Assembly: GCA_002748705.1 (NCBI GenBank)
Contig: PDSZ01000049.1
Location: 8,851 to 72,850 of the forward strand
Direction of reading: 5' to 3'
DNA length: 64,000 nucleotides
Origin: Candidatus Fermentibacterota bacterium
GTDB lineage: Bacteria > Fermentibacterota > Fermentibacteria > Fermentibacterales > Fermentibacteraceae
Shown here piece by piece: positions 7,644 through 16,215 of this stretch. Under the pieces are notes generated by a model. The model was not told the origin of the DNA and searched no databases. It saw only the letters and a list, made by a program, of their open reading frames with translations. Within the stretch, counting starts at the first letter, position 1. Each line of letters begins with the position of its first letter. The position numbers and the translations under genes were made by a program.

Positions 7644-9488
7644 ATGCCAGGTCACAGATCACTTAAATTCAAGGCTGAAACAAAAAAAGTACTGGATCTT
7701 GTCATCAACAGTCTCTATTCCAACAGGGACATATTTCTGAGAGAGCTGATTTCAAACGCTTCCGATGCAATCGACAGGCTGAGGTTTCTGGCACTTGATG
7801 ACGATTCCCTGACCTCAGAGGGCTATGCCCCTGAGATAGTCACAAAGGCAGACAAGGAAGGCAGGACTCTCACAATTACTGACAACGGTGTGGGTATGAA
7901 TCGGGATGACTTGAAGGTATGTCTTGGAACAGTGGCTTCTTCAGGTACTCTCAAGTTTCTTGAGGACGCCGCTTCAGGAGCGGTTAAACCTGAACTGATA
8001 GGCCAATTCGGTGTTGGTTTCTACTCTGCTTTCATGGTAGCCGATTCGGTAACTGTGAAGACCCGAAAAGCAGGGGAAACTGATTGCTGGATATGGAAGA
8101 GTACCGGAGAAGAGGAGTACACCATAGGCGAAGGTTCCGGTTTTGAAACTGGAACTTCAGTAATACTCCACATGAAAGAGGATGCAGAGGAATATCTCTC
8201 TGAGTGGAAGATAAGATCCCTTGTGAGCCACTACTCCGACTTCGTAGGTAATCCGGTTTTTCTTGAAAAAGCCGGAGATGCAGAAGAGGGTACAGAAAAG
8301 GAGCAGCTGAACAAGGGAATGCCTGTATGGCTGAGGAATCCCTCTGAAGTGGAAGACAGTGAGTACAGCGCATTCTACTCCCATCTCACCCATGATCACT
8401 CAGAGCCTATGGACAGGTTCTGGTATCACGGAGAGGGAACAACCGAGTTCCACGCGCTTATCTTTACCCCTGCCACAAGGGGAATGGATCTGATGATTCC
8501 CGACAGGCGACCGGGGCTCAGCCTCTACGCCAGAAAAGTAATGATAATGGAGAGAGCCGATACCATTCTTCCCAGGTATCTTCATTTCTTCAGAGGGGTT
8601 GTTGAGAGCCCCGATGTATCTCTTAATGTTTCAAGAGAAATGCTTCAGCAGGATCGTGTGCTTCTTACAATAAGCAAGGTTCTTACACGAAAGATTATAG
8701 ACCACCTTTCAGATATGATGGATGATGAACCGGAGAGATACAGAGAGTTCTTCGCACAGTACGGTGATTTTCTCAAGGAAGGTGTCTATTCCGATTACGA
8801 ACGAAAAGAGGAACTGGCTTCTCTTCTTATGTTCCACCTTGCCGGCTCTGAAGAGATGAAAAGCCTTTCTTCAATAAGCGAAAGTGTCCATGAGGAAGGT
8901 ACCATCAGTTACCTTGCAGGCGCTTCTCTGGAAGAACTTAGGAATTCGCCGCATCTTGAGTCAGCAGGAGATGACCCTGTTATCTTCCTTTACGGCCCTG
9001 TAGACCTTATTGCAGTTGAGGCTCTCGGTGAGTTCAAAGGGAGAAAACTGGTAAATCTTGCCAGTGAAGCCACTGAATCAACCATGTCTCAGGAGATGAA
9101 GACAGCCAGAGAAGAGGCAGAGAAGGAGCATTCCACTCTGATGACCTCTATCAGGGAGATACTGGGTAACAGGGTGGCAGGAGTGAGATTTTCACCCAGA
9201 CTGAGAGAAACACCCTGCATTCTTGTCTCCTCCCAGGATGATCCCGGTGAGATGATGCGAATGATGATGCGGGCAATGAACCAGGAGCAGCCCCAGTCAA
9301 AGAAAGTTCTGGAACTGAATCCTTCACATCCGCTGATTGAATCCCTGGAGACCCTTCAGAAGTCTGACGATGATCTGTTCAAGGAGAAGGTGGGTATGGT
9401 ACTTGAGCTTGCAAGGGTTCTTTCAGGATTGAAACCGGAAGATCCGGCGGCATTCGGCAGGTTTGTAGCTTCACAGATGGTCAACTGA
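7644..9488 (+). CDS. htpG: Molecular chaperone HtpG (Hsp90 family)
   Basis: ATP-dependent cytosolic chaperone, 614 residues, the normal length for bacterial Hsp90. The GHKL ATP-binding domain fills residues 1-215 with ELISNASDAIDRLRF (catalytic Glu, Asn and Asp), DNGVGM and the lid motif GQFGVGFYSAFMV. The middle domain includes the conserved arginine loop VSLNVSREMLQQ. The C-terminal dimerisation domain follows and lacks the eukaryotic MEEVD tail, as expected. ATG at 7644 lies after a GGAGAACGAGG stretch, 14 bases beyond the sulfatase stop. Confidence 0.97.
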   Translation: MPGHRSLKFKAETKKVLDLVINSLYSNRDIFLRELISNASDAIDRLRFLALDDDSLTSEGYAPEIVTKADKEGRTLTITDNGVGMNRDDLKVCLGTVASSGTLKFLEDAASGAVKPELIGQFGVGFYSAFMVADSVTVKTRKAGETDCWIWKSTGEEEYTIGEGSGFETGTSVILHMKEDAEEYLSEWKIRSLVSHYSDFVGNPVFLEKAGDAEEGTEKEQLNKGMPVWLRNPSEVEDSEYSAFYSHLTHDHSEPMDRFWYHGEGTTEFHALIFTPATRGMDLMIPDRRPGLSLYARKVMIMERADTILPRYLHFFRGVVESPDVSLNVSREMLQQDRVLLTISKVLTRKIIDHLSDMMDDEPERYREFFAQYGDFLKEGVYSDYERKEELASLLMFHLAGSEEMKSLSSISESVHEEGTISYLAGASLEELRNSPHLESAGDDPVIFLYGPVDLIAVEALGEFKGRKLVNLASEATESTMSQEMKTAREEAEKEHSTLMTSIREILGNRVAGVRFSPRLRETPCILVSSQDDPGEMMRMMMRAMNQEQPQSKKVLELNPSHPLIESLETLQKSDDDLFKEKVGMVLELARVLSGLKPEDPAAFGRFVASQMVN

Positions 9489-9510
9489 CAGCAGTAGGAG
9501 AAGAAGTATT

Positions 9511-10212
9511 ATGAGGTATCTGGCAGTAGCATTGGTTTCGGTTATTCCTGCTCTCGGATGGCTCTGGTACTTCTACAGGACCGACAAGTATGAACCTGAG
9601 CCCACAAAACTGGTATTCAGAACTTTTTTTCTTGGCGCTCTCTTTGCTGTGGCACTGGGAACTTCCTATGGAGGTCTTCCCTTTCCCTGGGGCCCTGCGA
9701 AGTACTCGGCTGTTATCTGGGCACCTCTGGTGGAAGAGACCGGTAAGTTTCTGATCGTTTTCTGGACAGTTTTTCGGAACAGGAATTTCAATGAACCGTT
9801 TGACGGTGTTGTTTACGGAGCATCAGCAGCACTGGGGTTTGCAGCCTGCGAAAACGCTTTCTATGTGATTTCCGGATGGGAGACTGCAGGGGCAGGAGCA
9901 GGTACCCTCACCTTGCTTGCCCGTTCTGTGTTCAGCGTTCCAGGCCATGCTCTCTTTGCCTCTTTCTGGGGTGCCGCTCTGGGCTATTCAAAGGGCAGAA
10001 AAGGTCTTCGGCCTGTACTTGTTACCGTTGCAGGACTTCTTCTGGGTATGGTCTGTCACGGTCTTTTTAACTGGCTCAGTATGGAGAATGTGCTCAGGGG
10101 GCTGGGATTCGTGGTGTTCATGGGGCTCCTCTGGAGGCTGGTTTATGTAAAGATATTTACTCCTCTTCTTAATGCTTCTCCATACAGGCGAGATGAGCCG
10201 GAGAAAAGCTGA
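9511..10212 (+). CDS. PrsW-family intramembrane metalloprotease
   Basis: Polytopic membrane protein of 233 residues with about seven to eight hydrophobic segments. Family motifs are all visible: the EE-x-x-K motif in PLVEETGKFLIVF, the Glu-Asn in ACENAFYV, the histidine in VFSVPGHALFASFWG, and a second in CHGLFNW. PrsW in Bacillus performs site-1 cleavage of an anti-sigma factor; other members have unknown substrates. No sigma/anti-sigma pair is nearby, so the target is unknown. ATG follows AGGAGAAG by seven bases. Confidence 0.82.
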   Translation: MRYLAVALVSVIPALGWLWYFYRTDKYEPEPTKLVFRTFFLGALFAVALGTSYGGLPFPWGPAKYSAVIWAPLVEETGKFLIVFWTVFRNRNFNEPFDGVVYGASAALGFAACENAFYVISGWETAGAGAGTLTLLARSVFSVPGHALFASFWGAALGYSKGRKGLRPVLVTVAGLLLGMVCHGLFNWLSMENVLRGLGFVVFMGLLWRLVYVKIFTPLLNASPYRRDEPEKS

Positions 10213-10373
10213 ATGATTACATGTCATTACACCTGTTCCGTAAGGTGTATTCTTCTGCTGTGCGCCATACTGTCAATTCAGTCAGGAATGAGTTCAGGTA
10301 TTGTTACCGGTACGGTAGGGCAGGATCAGAAGTTTACTCCATGGTTAACTGTAAGGTATCCGAAAGGAACAGA

Positions 10374-10787
10374 ATGAAACTGACTGTTCTTCCCATAAAT
10401 GAATCATCGTCAAAAGGCACTGAGAATACTCCGGTGGATTCAGCAGAGGTATCAATCCGAGGTATTGAAAACGATGCCCATGCCGGTAACCTGCACAGAC
10501 AGATAAGCATTCTGGACTGGGAAAGCATCACAGAATTCATGGAAAGGACTGGTCTTGAAATCAGCCCTGGAGCCTTTGGAGAGATCATAACAGCTTCAGG
10601 GGGTGATAACTTCCTTCTGAAGCCTGGAGAGTTTCTTGAAGGGCCAGGTTCTCTTGTTCTGGAGGTGACACAGGTCTGCAGGGAATGCCGCGGCGATGAC
10701 TGCAGCATATTCCGGCAGGCGGGAAAGTGCGTCATGCCTGCCAGTGGGTATTTTCTGCAGAGTGATGAAACCAGGGCACTTGCATAA
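10374..10787 (+). CDS. MOSC-domain protein
   Basis: Small MOSC (molybdenum cofactor sulfurase C-terminal) domain protein, 137 residues. The core NDAHAGNLHRQISILDWESI and the cysteine cluster VCRECRGDDCSIFRQAGKC match the stand-alone bacterial MOSC proteins, which are thought to handle sulfur or molybdenum cofactor; the conserved Cys is the proposed sulfur carrier. The frame is open upstream to 10221, but homologous MOSC proteins begin right at the strand that here starts with MKLTVLPINE, and AAAGGAAC precedes that ATG. The 160 bases between the PrsW gene and this start hold nothing I recognise. Confidence 0.78.
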   Translation: MKLTVLPINESSSKGTENTPVDSAEVSIRGIENDAHAGNLHRQISILDWESITEFMERTGLEISPGAFGEIITASGGDNFLLKPGEFLEGPGSLVLEVTQVCRECRGDDCSIFRQAGKCVMPASGYFLQSDETRALA

Positions 10788-10842
10788 AGGTGATATATTT
10801 ACGAATACAGTTGTAGACCCTTACTTATCGAAAGAAGGTTAA

Positions 10843-12327
10843 ATGTTCACACTGGATGACATAAAAAAGGCAGTCACCGGCAACATAGACCGGGTGATGA
10901 AGGCTGGAGCCCAGTACAGCGATGTTCGCTGGTATCAGGATGACAGCAATGAGCAGTTTGTTTTTCTTGATGGAAACCTTGAAGCTAACGACACCACTGT
11001 CGAGAGCGGTATCGGCGTAAGAATACTTTACGGCGGTGCATGGGGTTTTGCAGCCACAAGCAGACTTGACAGTATTGCAGAATGCTTTGACAGGGCAATG
11101 GCCAACGCTGTCTCTGCGTCGAGGCTTGTGAATGTCCGTCTGGATATGGGTTCAATGCCAGGTCATACCGGCCAGTACACTTCTCCATTCGAGACAGACC
11201 CTGTTGATGTTCCCCTCTCTGAAAAGATTGACTTTCTGAAGAGCGTTGATGATTCACTGAAAGAGGACTGGATACTGAGACGAATGGTCAGAGTGCAGCT
11301 TCAGCGAATGATTATTCACTTCTGGAACAGCGAGGGAACATACACATTCAGAACCCTCATCAATACCTTTGCGCACATGACCGCAATGGCACTGGACACC
11401 GACAGACAGATGCAGAAAAGGTCAAAAACCCTCTTCTGCGATGCAGACGGAACCAGGGGCTGGGAGATGCTGGTCAATCCGGAGCTTTGGAGCGGCCATG
11501 CCTCCAGGGTGAAGGATGAACTTAAGCAGGTTCTGACTGCTCCTGAACTTGAGTTCGGCAACCGTTCAGTTATTCTGCTTCCAGGTCAGGGGCACCTTCA
11601 GGTACACGAGACCATAGGTCATCCTCTGGAGCTTGACAGAATACTTGGTTACGAGCTTTCATTCGCCGGGGGCAGTTTCGTTAATCTGGACTCGTTCGGC
11701 AAACTCAGATACGGCTCAGAGAAACTTAATGTAAGCGCTTACGGTTCTATTCATAACAGCCCTGGCACATTCGGTTTTGACGATGAGGGAACCCCTGAAA
11801 GGGACTACCTTCTGATTGACAGGGGAATCCTTGTGAACTGTCTTACCTCAAGGGCCATGATAAGCGAGGCCAATCAGAGAGCCGGCAGAGAGGTCTTCAC
11901 TGAAAGCGGTGGCGCCAGCAGATCAACAGCTTTCTACAAAGCGCCTATCGACAGAATGACCAATGTGAACATACTTCCCGGTGATGACGGAACACTTGAT
12001 GACATAGTGAAGAACACAGAGAACGGAATTGTGGTGGACAATCCCACCAGCTGGTCCATAGGCTCCAACCGTGAGCACTTCCACTTCGGCTGCGAGATAG
12101 CCTGGGAAGTGAAGAACGGAGAGATTACAGGTGTTCTCAGAAATCCCTCCTACCAGGGTCACACAGTGGAGTTCTACAACAATCTTTCTGCTGTGGGAAA
12201 CCGTTCAACCTGGACAGTGGAGCAGGTTGAAAACTGCGGTAAAGGCGAACCCAACCAGGTGATGGAACTGGGGCACGGTGTTCCGGTGATCAGATTCGAC
12301 AATGTAATTACAGGGGAGAGGAGGTAG
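10843..12327 (+). CDS. tldD: TldD-type metalloprotease subunit
   Basis: Zinc metalloprotease subunit of the TldD/TldE heterodimer, 494 residues. The catalytic HExxxH is HETIGH at residues 255-260, with the third ligand expected in the conserved C-terminal Cys region (LVNCLTSRAM). In E. coli TldD/E degrades unfolded peptides and matures microcin B17 and the CcdA antitoxin. The paired non-catalytic homologue follows two bases later, as in many genomes. ATG after AAGAAGG at a good distance. Confidence 0.9.
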   Translation: MFTLDDIKKAVTGNIDRVMKAGAQYSDVRWYQDDSNEQFVFLDGNLEANDTTVESGIGVRILYGGAWGFAATSRLDSIAECFDRAMANAVSASRLVNVRLDMGSMPGHTGQYTSPFETDPVDVPLSEKIDFLKSVDDSLKEDWILRRMVRVQLQRMIIHFWNSEGTYTFRTLINTFAHMTAMALDTDRQMQKRSKTLFCDADGTRGWEMLVNPELWSGHASRVKDELKQVLTAPELEFGNRSVILLPGQGHLQVHETIGHPLELDRILGYELSFAGGSFVNLDSFGKLRYGSEKLNVSAYGSIHNSPGTFGFDDEGTPERDYLLIDRGILVNCLTSRAMISEANQRAGREVFTESGGASRSTAFYKAPIDRMTNVNILPGDDGTLDDIVKNTENGIVVDNPTSWSIGSNREHFHFGCEIAWEVKNGEITGVLRNPSYQGHTVEFYNNLSAVGNRSTWTVEQVENCGKGEPNQVMELGHGVPVIRFDNVITGERR

Positions 12328-12329
12328 AG

Positions 12330-13694
12330 ATGCTCAGCGATGTTATGAAGAAGGCTGCAGAAGAGGCGAGGAACATGGCAGCGGCCCGTGGTATCAAGGC
12401 TTCCATACATCTCCACCACGAGAACAGCCATCTCATGAGAATAGGCAACAATTCGGTAAGCCTCAACACAGGCGAGGAGCTTACCAGAACTGATATAGAG
12501 GTAATCGACGGCAGGCGCCGGGGAACACACACCCATCTGGGGCAGATAAACTCTGCTGACAGAATGTTTGAGCTTGTTCTCAAGGTTGCTGAGAAGGCAG
12601 CAGTTTCCAGTGAAATGGACTATCAGCCGGTACTTCCTGCCATCAGCGAGAACATCTACACCGCTGAACAGTACCACAGCGCTGTTGACGGAATGGATCC
12701 TTCAGAGAAGGAAAAGGTCTACAGCGCCATTATCAGAGAGTGCGGTGAAGAGTACAACTACTCCGGTTCATGGTCCAGCGGAAGCACTGAAACCTTCCTT
12801 GTGACCACTGCCACAAAGTTCAGTGCCGGAAGGCTTGTTACCGACCAGCAGTTCTCCTGTGTTCTGAAGCACCCGAAGAAACTCTGGGAGCTTGGAGACT
12901 GGCAGACAGGCTGGAAAGCTGAGGATGTAACCGCTGAAAAGACAATTAACCGGTTCAGGAATCTTCTTCCTCTCTATGAAGAGAAAGACGGTTTCAAGGT
13001 AGAACCTGGGCACTACAAGGTAGCTTTCGGGCCGGAGGCTCTTGGTGATCTGCTCTCAATGGCTGTATGGACCGGATGTTCCGGACGCACCTGGGAAATG
13101 AAGATGGGCTGGACTTCAGATAACAAACTCGGAGACACTATCCTCAGCGAGAAGATTACAGTTCTCGATGATCCAGGTTCTCCTGATGTGTTCTCTGATC
13201 CTGTGAGTGATACCGGTATGCCCACTGAGATGATTCCTCTGGTGGAGAATGGAAAACTGGCCTCCCTTATCTACGACAGGAACACAGCTTCCAAGTACGG
13301 AAAGGAAGCCGGCCCCAATGCAGGCAACCTTGCAATGCAGCCGGGAGATGGCCCTGCGGATATGCTTGAAGCTCTGAAAGATTACGACAGAGTTCTGTAC
13401 ATTCCGGCCATTCATTACATGAACCTTCCCAACATGAGCAAGGGTGTTTTTACCGGCAGCAGCAGATTCAGTGCTGTACTGATAGAGAAGGGGAAGATAG
13501 TCAGCCCGATATTCTCAAGCAGAATAACCGACAGTTTTCAGACTGTCTTCGGAAAAGTGCTGGCGATTTCTTCTGAAACCGTAAGTTCAAACAGATCCAA
13601 TACCTACGGAAGAAGATCTCCTTCTGCTGTCTCAGTTGCCACATGGCTGTTGGCAGATGATGTGAAAATCACCGACTGCGCAGACAGTTTCTAG
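12330..13694 (+). CDS. pmbA: TldE/PmbA-type metalloprotease partner
   Basis: Second subunit of the TldD/TldE protease, 454 residues. It has the family fold but no HExxxH, consistent with the non-catalytic PmbA/TldE partner. Conserved pieces are NSVSLNTGEELTRTDIEV near the N-terminus and the C-terminal FTGSSRFSAVLIEKGKI. It is translationally linked to tldD (two-base gap, GGAGAGGAGG ribosome site inside the tldD end). The gene ends at TAG inside the sequence CTAGTGTCCTGTCA, which recurs as the end of the palindromic element at 43.5 kb. Confidence 0.88.
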   Translation: MLSDVMKKAAEEARNMAAARGIKASIHLHHENSHLMRIGNNSVSLNTGEELTRTDIEVIDGRRRGTHTHLGQINSADRMFELVLKVAEKAAVSSEMDYQPVLPAISENIYTAEQYHSAVDGMDPSEKEKVYSAIIRECGEEYNYSGSWSSGSTETFLVTTATKFSAGRLVTDQQFSCVLKHPKKLWELGDWQTGWKAEDVTAEKTINRFRNLLPLYEEKDGFKVEPGHYKVAFGPEALGDLLSMAVWTGCSGRTWEMKMGWTSDNKLGDTILSEKITVLDDPGSPDVFSDPVSDTGMPTEMIPLVENGKLASLIYDRNTASKYGKEAGPNAGNLAMQPGDGPADMLEALKDYDRVLYIPAIHYMNLPNMSKGVFTGSSRFSAVLIEKGKIVSPIFSSRITDSFQTVFGKVLAISSETVSSNRSNTYGRRSPSAVSVATWLLADDVKITDCADSF

Positions 13695-13699
13695 TGTCC

Positions 13700-13837
13700 T
13701 GTCATACAGGTCAGCTTCTTCAGCCAGGTGCTGCAGGAGAATATCTGTTCTGAAAAGATTGACGGCCTCTGAATTACTTCGGAGGCCGTTTTTTCGCGGT
13801 CACGATAACTTTTCGTTTGAAGCAAACACAGGAAGCT
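13700..13837. repeat. 138-bp direct repeat, left copy
   Basis: This segment recurs at 14883-15020 in the same orientation with five mismatches (about 96% identity). It begins eight bases after the last base of the pmbA stop region and contains a rho-independent terminator. Together the two copies bracket a 1.0-kb insert holding a truncated gene and a toxin-antitoxin pair. Confidence 0.92.
13762..13794 (+). terminator. Rho-independent terminator after tldD-pmbA
   Basis: ACGGCCTC (13762-13769) pairs with GAGGCCGT (13782-13789) to give an 8-bp GC-rich stem with a 12-nt loop, followed by six T residues. It would end the htpG-to-pmbA transcript. Confidence 0.88.
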
Positions 13838-14183
13838 AAAACGAAAACACTACAAGGAGTTCATTGCAGCGCTCTCTGGAGTTGTGGGAAGCCGATCAAA
13901 TCCGAGTTCACAGGAACGCTATTCAGATGCAGCGAATTCAATGAACCTCGTTGCTTCTCCTGCAGTGCTCCGTGAAATGTATCGGTATCTGGATGTGACA
14001 CAGTGTAATAATTCATCGATGTCGCAGGAGAGCCATAATCAGGCTCTTTCATGCCTATTGGTAGAGATCCGACGAGATCTTCATTCAAAGGCGCCTGCGG
14101 ACACTGAAGTTCCCTTTAGATTGTTCAGTGTACCTCCATCTGAGATTTATGGTCTGAAGGACAAGCAGAGCCTGACAGCATGA
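13821..14183 (+). pseudogene. 5'-truncated gene for an uncharacterised small protein
   Basis: An open frame runs from the TGA at 13818 to 14183 and encodes a coherent protein segment (YKEFIAALSGVVGSR, then ALSCLLVEIRRDLHS and RLFSVPPSEIYG), but with no ATG and no ribosome site. A GTG at 13884 could start it, yet the protein-like character (KHYKEFIAALSG) begins before that codon, right at the end of the direct repeat. I read it as the C-terminal two-thirds of a gene cut off by whatever event produced the repeat. I cannot name the family. A short 99-residue product from the GTG remains possible. Confidence 0.55.
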
Positions 14184-14326
14184 ACCAGACGCCTGCAAGG
14201 GAGTAGACATAGATGTAAACGGTGCTGGTTGCACCGCTAGTATCTGTGCTGGTTATTCAAAGCGTTATGGCAAAGAGCAGAATACAAAATATTGACAAAA
14301 GCCCATATGAAAAGCAATATATACTC

Positions 14327-14617
14327 ATGAGCAGGAAAACGGATTTTCAATGGGATCCAGAGAAAGACAAAGCAAACCAAGACAAACACGGTGTCTCATT
14401 CGCTCTGGCTCAATTTGCTTTCCTTGATCCCCATAGGATAATCCTGGAAGACCTGTCGCATAGTGCCCATGAGACCCGTTACTACTGCATAGGTCGAGTT
14501 GCCGAGGGTATCTTGACTGTTCGGTTCGTATACCGAAACAAGCAGATCAGAATCTTCGGAGCAGGATATTGGCGAAAGGGCAAGAAGATATATGAAAAAG
14601 AAAATCGAATACACTGA
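14327..14617 (+). CDS. brnT: BrnT-type ribonuclease toxin
   Basis: Toxin of a type II BrnT/BrnA system, 96 residues. The BrnT pattern is clear: FQWDPEKDKANQDKHGVSF at the start, then the Glu/Arg segment HETRYYCIGR, then IRIFGAGYWRKGKKIYEK at the end. BrnT folds like RelE-type ribonucleases and blocks translation by RNA cleavage. The frame is open upstream to 14222, but the family begins at the ATG at 14327. A TTGACA lies at 14292-14297 and TATATA at 14318-14323; their 20-base spacing is poor and would make the message almost leaderless. The gene overlaps brnA by 26 bases. Confidence 0.88.
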   Translation: MSRKTDFQWDPEKDKANQDKHGVSFALAQFAFLDPHRIILEDLSHSAHETRYYCIGRVAEGILTVRFVYRNKQIRIFGAGYWRKGKKIYEKENRIH

Positions 14618-14840
14618 TGAACCTATAGGTAAGGTAAGGCGAGTCGAAGACTTCCTTCCTTCTCCATCTGAACTTGCATTGAAGGATGAGACAGTTAAGG
14701 TAACTATCTCATTAACAAAGAGAAGTATTGAATTCTTCAAAAAAGAAGCAGAAATGCACAATACTCAATACCAGAAGATGATCCGTACTCTCCTGGATGA
14801 ATATGCAAAGCATCATAACGGAGCCATAACAACAGCATGA
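14592..14840 (+). CDS. brnA: BrnA-type antitoxin
   Basis: Antitoxin partner of BrnT, 82 residues. The C-terminal half (VKVTISLTKRSIEFFKKEA, then NTQYQKMIRTLLDEYA) is a ribbon-helix-helix DNA-binding module of the BrnA/CopG type, and the N-terminal tail is the toxin-binding part in this family. BrnA dimers bind and silence the shared promoter alone or with BrnT. The start lies 26 bases inside brnT, so the two are co-translated; toxin-first order is the norm for this family. Confidence 0.85.
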   Translation: MKKKIEYTDEPIGKVRRVEDFLPSPSELALKDETVKVTISLTKRSIEFFKKEAEMHNTQYQKMIRTLLDEYAKHHNGAITTA

Positions 14841-14858
14841 ATGTGAGCAGGCGTAAGG

Positions 14859-14876
14859 GTAAACGGTGCCGTTTAC
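14859..14876. repeat. Palindrome after brnA
   Basis: GTAAACGG (14859-14866) and CCGTTTAC (14869-14876) form a perfect 8-bp inverted repeat with a two-base centre. The eleven bases GTAAACGGTGC also occur at about 14214-14224, just before the toxin unit, so the toxin-antitoxin pair is framed by this short sequence. There is no T-tract for a classical terminator. Confidence 0.5.
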
Positions 14877-14882
14877 GCTGAT

Positions 14883-15020
14883 TGTCATACAGGTCAGCTT
14901 CTTCAGCCAGGTGCTGCAGGAGAATATCTGTTCTGAAAAGATTGGCGGCCTCTGAATGACTTCGGAGGCCGTTTTTTCGCGGTCACGATATCTTTTCGTT
15001 TGAAGCGAACACTGGAAGCT
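14883..15020. repeat. 138-bp direct repeat, right copy
   Basis: Second copy of the segment at 13700-13837, offset by exactly 1183 bases with no gaps. Five substitutions separate them; one (A13762 to G14945) lies in the terminator stem and still allows a G-T pair, so the hairpin survives. The 144 bases after it, up to the acyltransferase gene end at 15165, hold nothing I recognise. Confidence 0.92.
14945..14977 (+). terminator. Rho-independent terminator after brnTA (duplicated)
   Basis: GCGGCCTC (14945-14952) pairs with GAGGCCGT (14965-14972), followed by six T residues. It is the duplicated form of the terminator at 13762 and now ends the toxin-antitoxin transcript. Confidence 0.85.
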
Positions 15021-15164
15021 CCTCTGAGCAGATTTCGGAGCTTGGGCTGAAAACAGACATTGAGACTTATCAGGAAAAGTTACAAAAACATTGATCATCT
15101 CTGAATGGAGCAGAACTGCGCCATGGCAGCAGAAAGCAGAGTTCCTGCAGGGTGATTCAGATTG

Positions 15165-16136
15165 CTACAGCTCTGAGTGAAGTGGATTACGGTGAATAAT
15201 CAAGGGGTTGTTGTCTTCAAGAACAGCTTCCTTTTCCAGTATTCTCTCATCAGAGGGAATGTATTTCAGTCTGGCAATGGTGGCAGTCTCTCTGTGTCTT
15301 ATGGCCAGATTCTTCCATTCGTACTGGGACGGTTCCATGGATGCCAGTTCCTCTATTGCATGGCTTATGGCGCAGGTGAATCCCTCCTGATCTTCCGGAA
15401 GATCAAGCTTGCAAAAAGAGATTTTGTATCTCATTCCAGGTTTGTGGGAACACCAGGCGAGAAAAACCGCACAGCCTGTTCTTCGCTGAAGCTTCCATGG
15501 TGCGGAAGGAACCAGCACCGGCACTCCGAACATCTGTGTCCATATACCGCCTGGACCGCCGTAAGCCGTTGGAGCATAGTGAAGGATTCGCCCTTCCTGA
15601 AGAACCCTGTACATCCACCTCGGGTTTTCATCTGGAAAGTGAAGTGTGTTCCACTGCTTTCCCGACCGCAGCCTGCTCTCTCTTGAATACTCAGGTATGT
15701 CCAGATAGCGGCTTGTCATTACATGCACATCATAACCTGCGATCCCCATAAGGATATGAAGGTTTCGCTCGTCACCGAAATGGGGAACAAGAAGGAGAAC
15801 ACCCTTTCCTCTGTTCAGAGCCCTGTCAAGTTCTTCCCTGCCGTTTCCCCATTCTGTAAGCTGAAGCAGTTCTCCAGGTTTTCTTCGAAGAGAATGGAAA
15901 ACGGCAAACAGGTTCCTTTCGTGTACCATCCAGTTGCTTTTCAGAAGATCGCTGTACCATTTTTCAGTTCTGTTGGGGAATATTCTTCGAAGGTGTTCTC
16001 TGTAAATCTCAAATCTTCTTCGAGAAGCCTTTACTCTGAACAGAGCAATGAATTTGCTGATATTCTCAATTGCGGCTGGATTACTGAACAGTACCGTTGT
16101 CAGTGAGATGAACCTGTAATAGAGTTCTGATAGCAT
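15165..16136 (-). CDS. LpxL/HtrB-like lysophospholipid acyltransferase with altered catalytic motif
   Basis: Membrane-associated acyltransferase of the lipid A biosynthesis (lauroyl/myristoyl transferase) family, 323 residues. An N-terminal hydrophobic segment anchors it; the block KGVLLLVPHFGDERN (residues 111-125) is the catalytic motif region and PTAYGGPGGIWTQMFGVPV the second conserved block, whose GVPV segment matches the family. The usual His-x4-Asp/Glu motif is not exact: after His119 come F-G-D-E-R, so the acidic residues fall at positions +3 and +4 instead of +5. The enzyme may still work with Asp122 or Glu123, may have another substrate, or may be inactive. No other lipid A gene is nearby. 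It is transcribed divergently from the flavoprotein gene. Confidence 0.72.
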   Translation of the reverse strand: MLSELYYRFISLTTVLFSNPAAIENISKFIALFRVKASRRRFEIYREHLRRIFPNRTEKWYSDLLKSNWMVHERNLFAVFHSLRRKPGELLQLTEWGNGREELDRALNRGKGVLLLVPHFGDERNLHILMGIAGYDVHVMTSRYLDIPEYSRESRLRSGKQWNTLHFPDENPRWMYRVLQEGRILHYAPTAYGGPGGIWTQMFGVPVLVPSAPWKLQRRTGCAVFLAWCSHKPGMRYKISFCKLDLPEDQEGFTCAISHAIEELASMEPSQYEWKNLAIRHRETATIARLKYIPSDERILEKEAVLEDNNPLIIHRNPLHSEL

Positions 16137-16215
16137 TCTGCCCAGGGCAATACCTCCTCTTCGAAGGAGAAACCTACCACTTTCATCGATTGGTGTCAGT
16201 TCTTATCTTAAACGC

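Noticed and set aside
10221..10373. Upstream extension of the MOSC gene to the ATG at 10221
   Set aside because: The added 51 residues have no family similarity, and a better ribosome site precedes the ATG at 10374, where MOSC homologues start.
14222..14326. Longer BrnT product starting at 14222
   Set aside because: The first 35 residues are not protein-like and the family start is at 14327.
14184..14880. Integron attC-type gene cassette around brnTA
   Set aside because: The duplicated GTAAACGGTGC and palindrome are suggestive, but the paired core sites expected of attC are not present and no integrase is in view.
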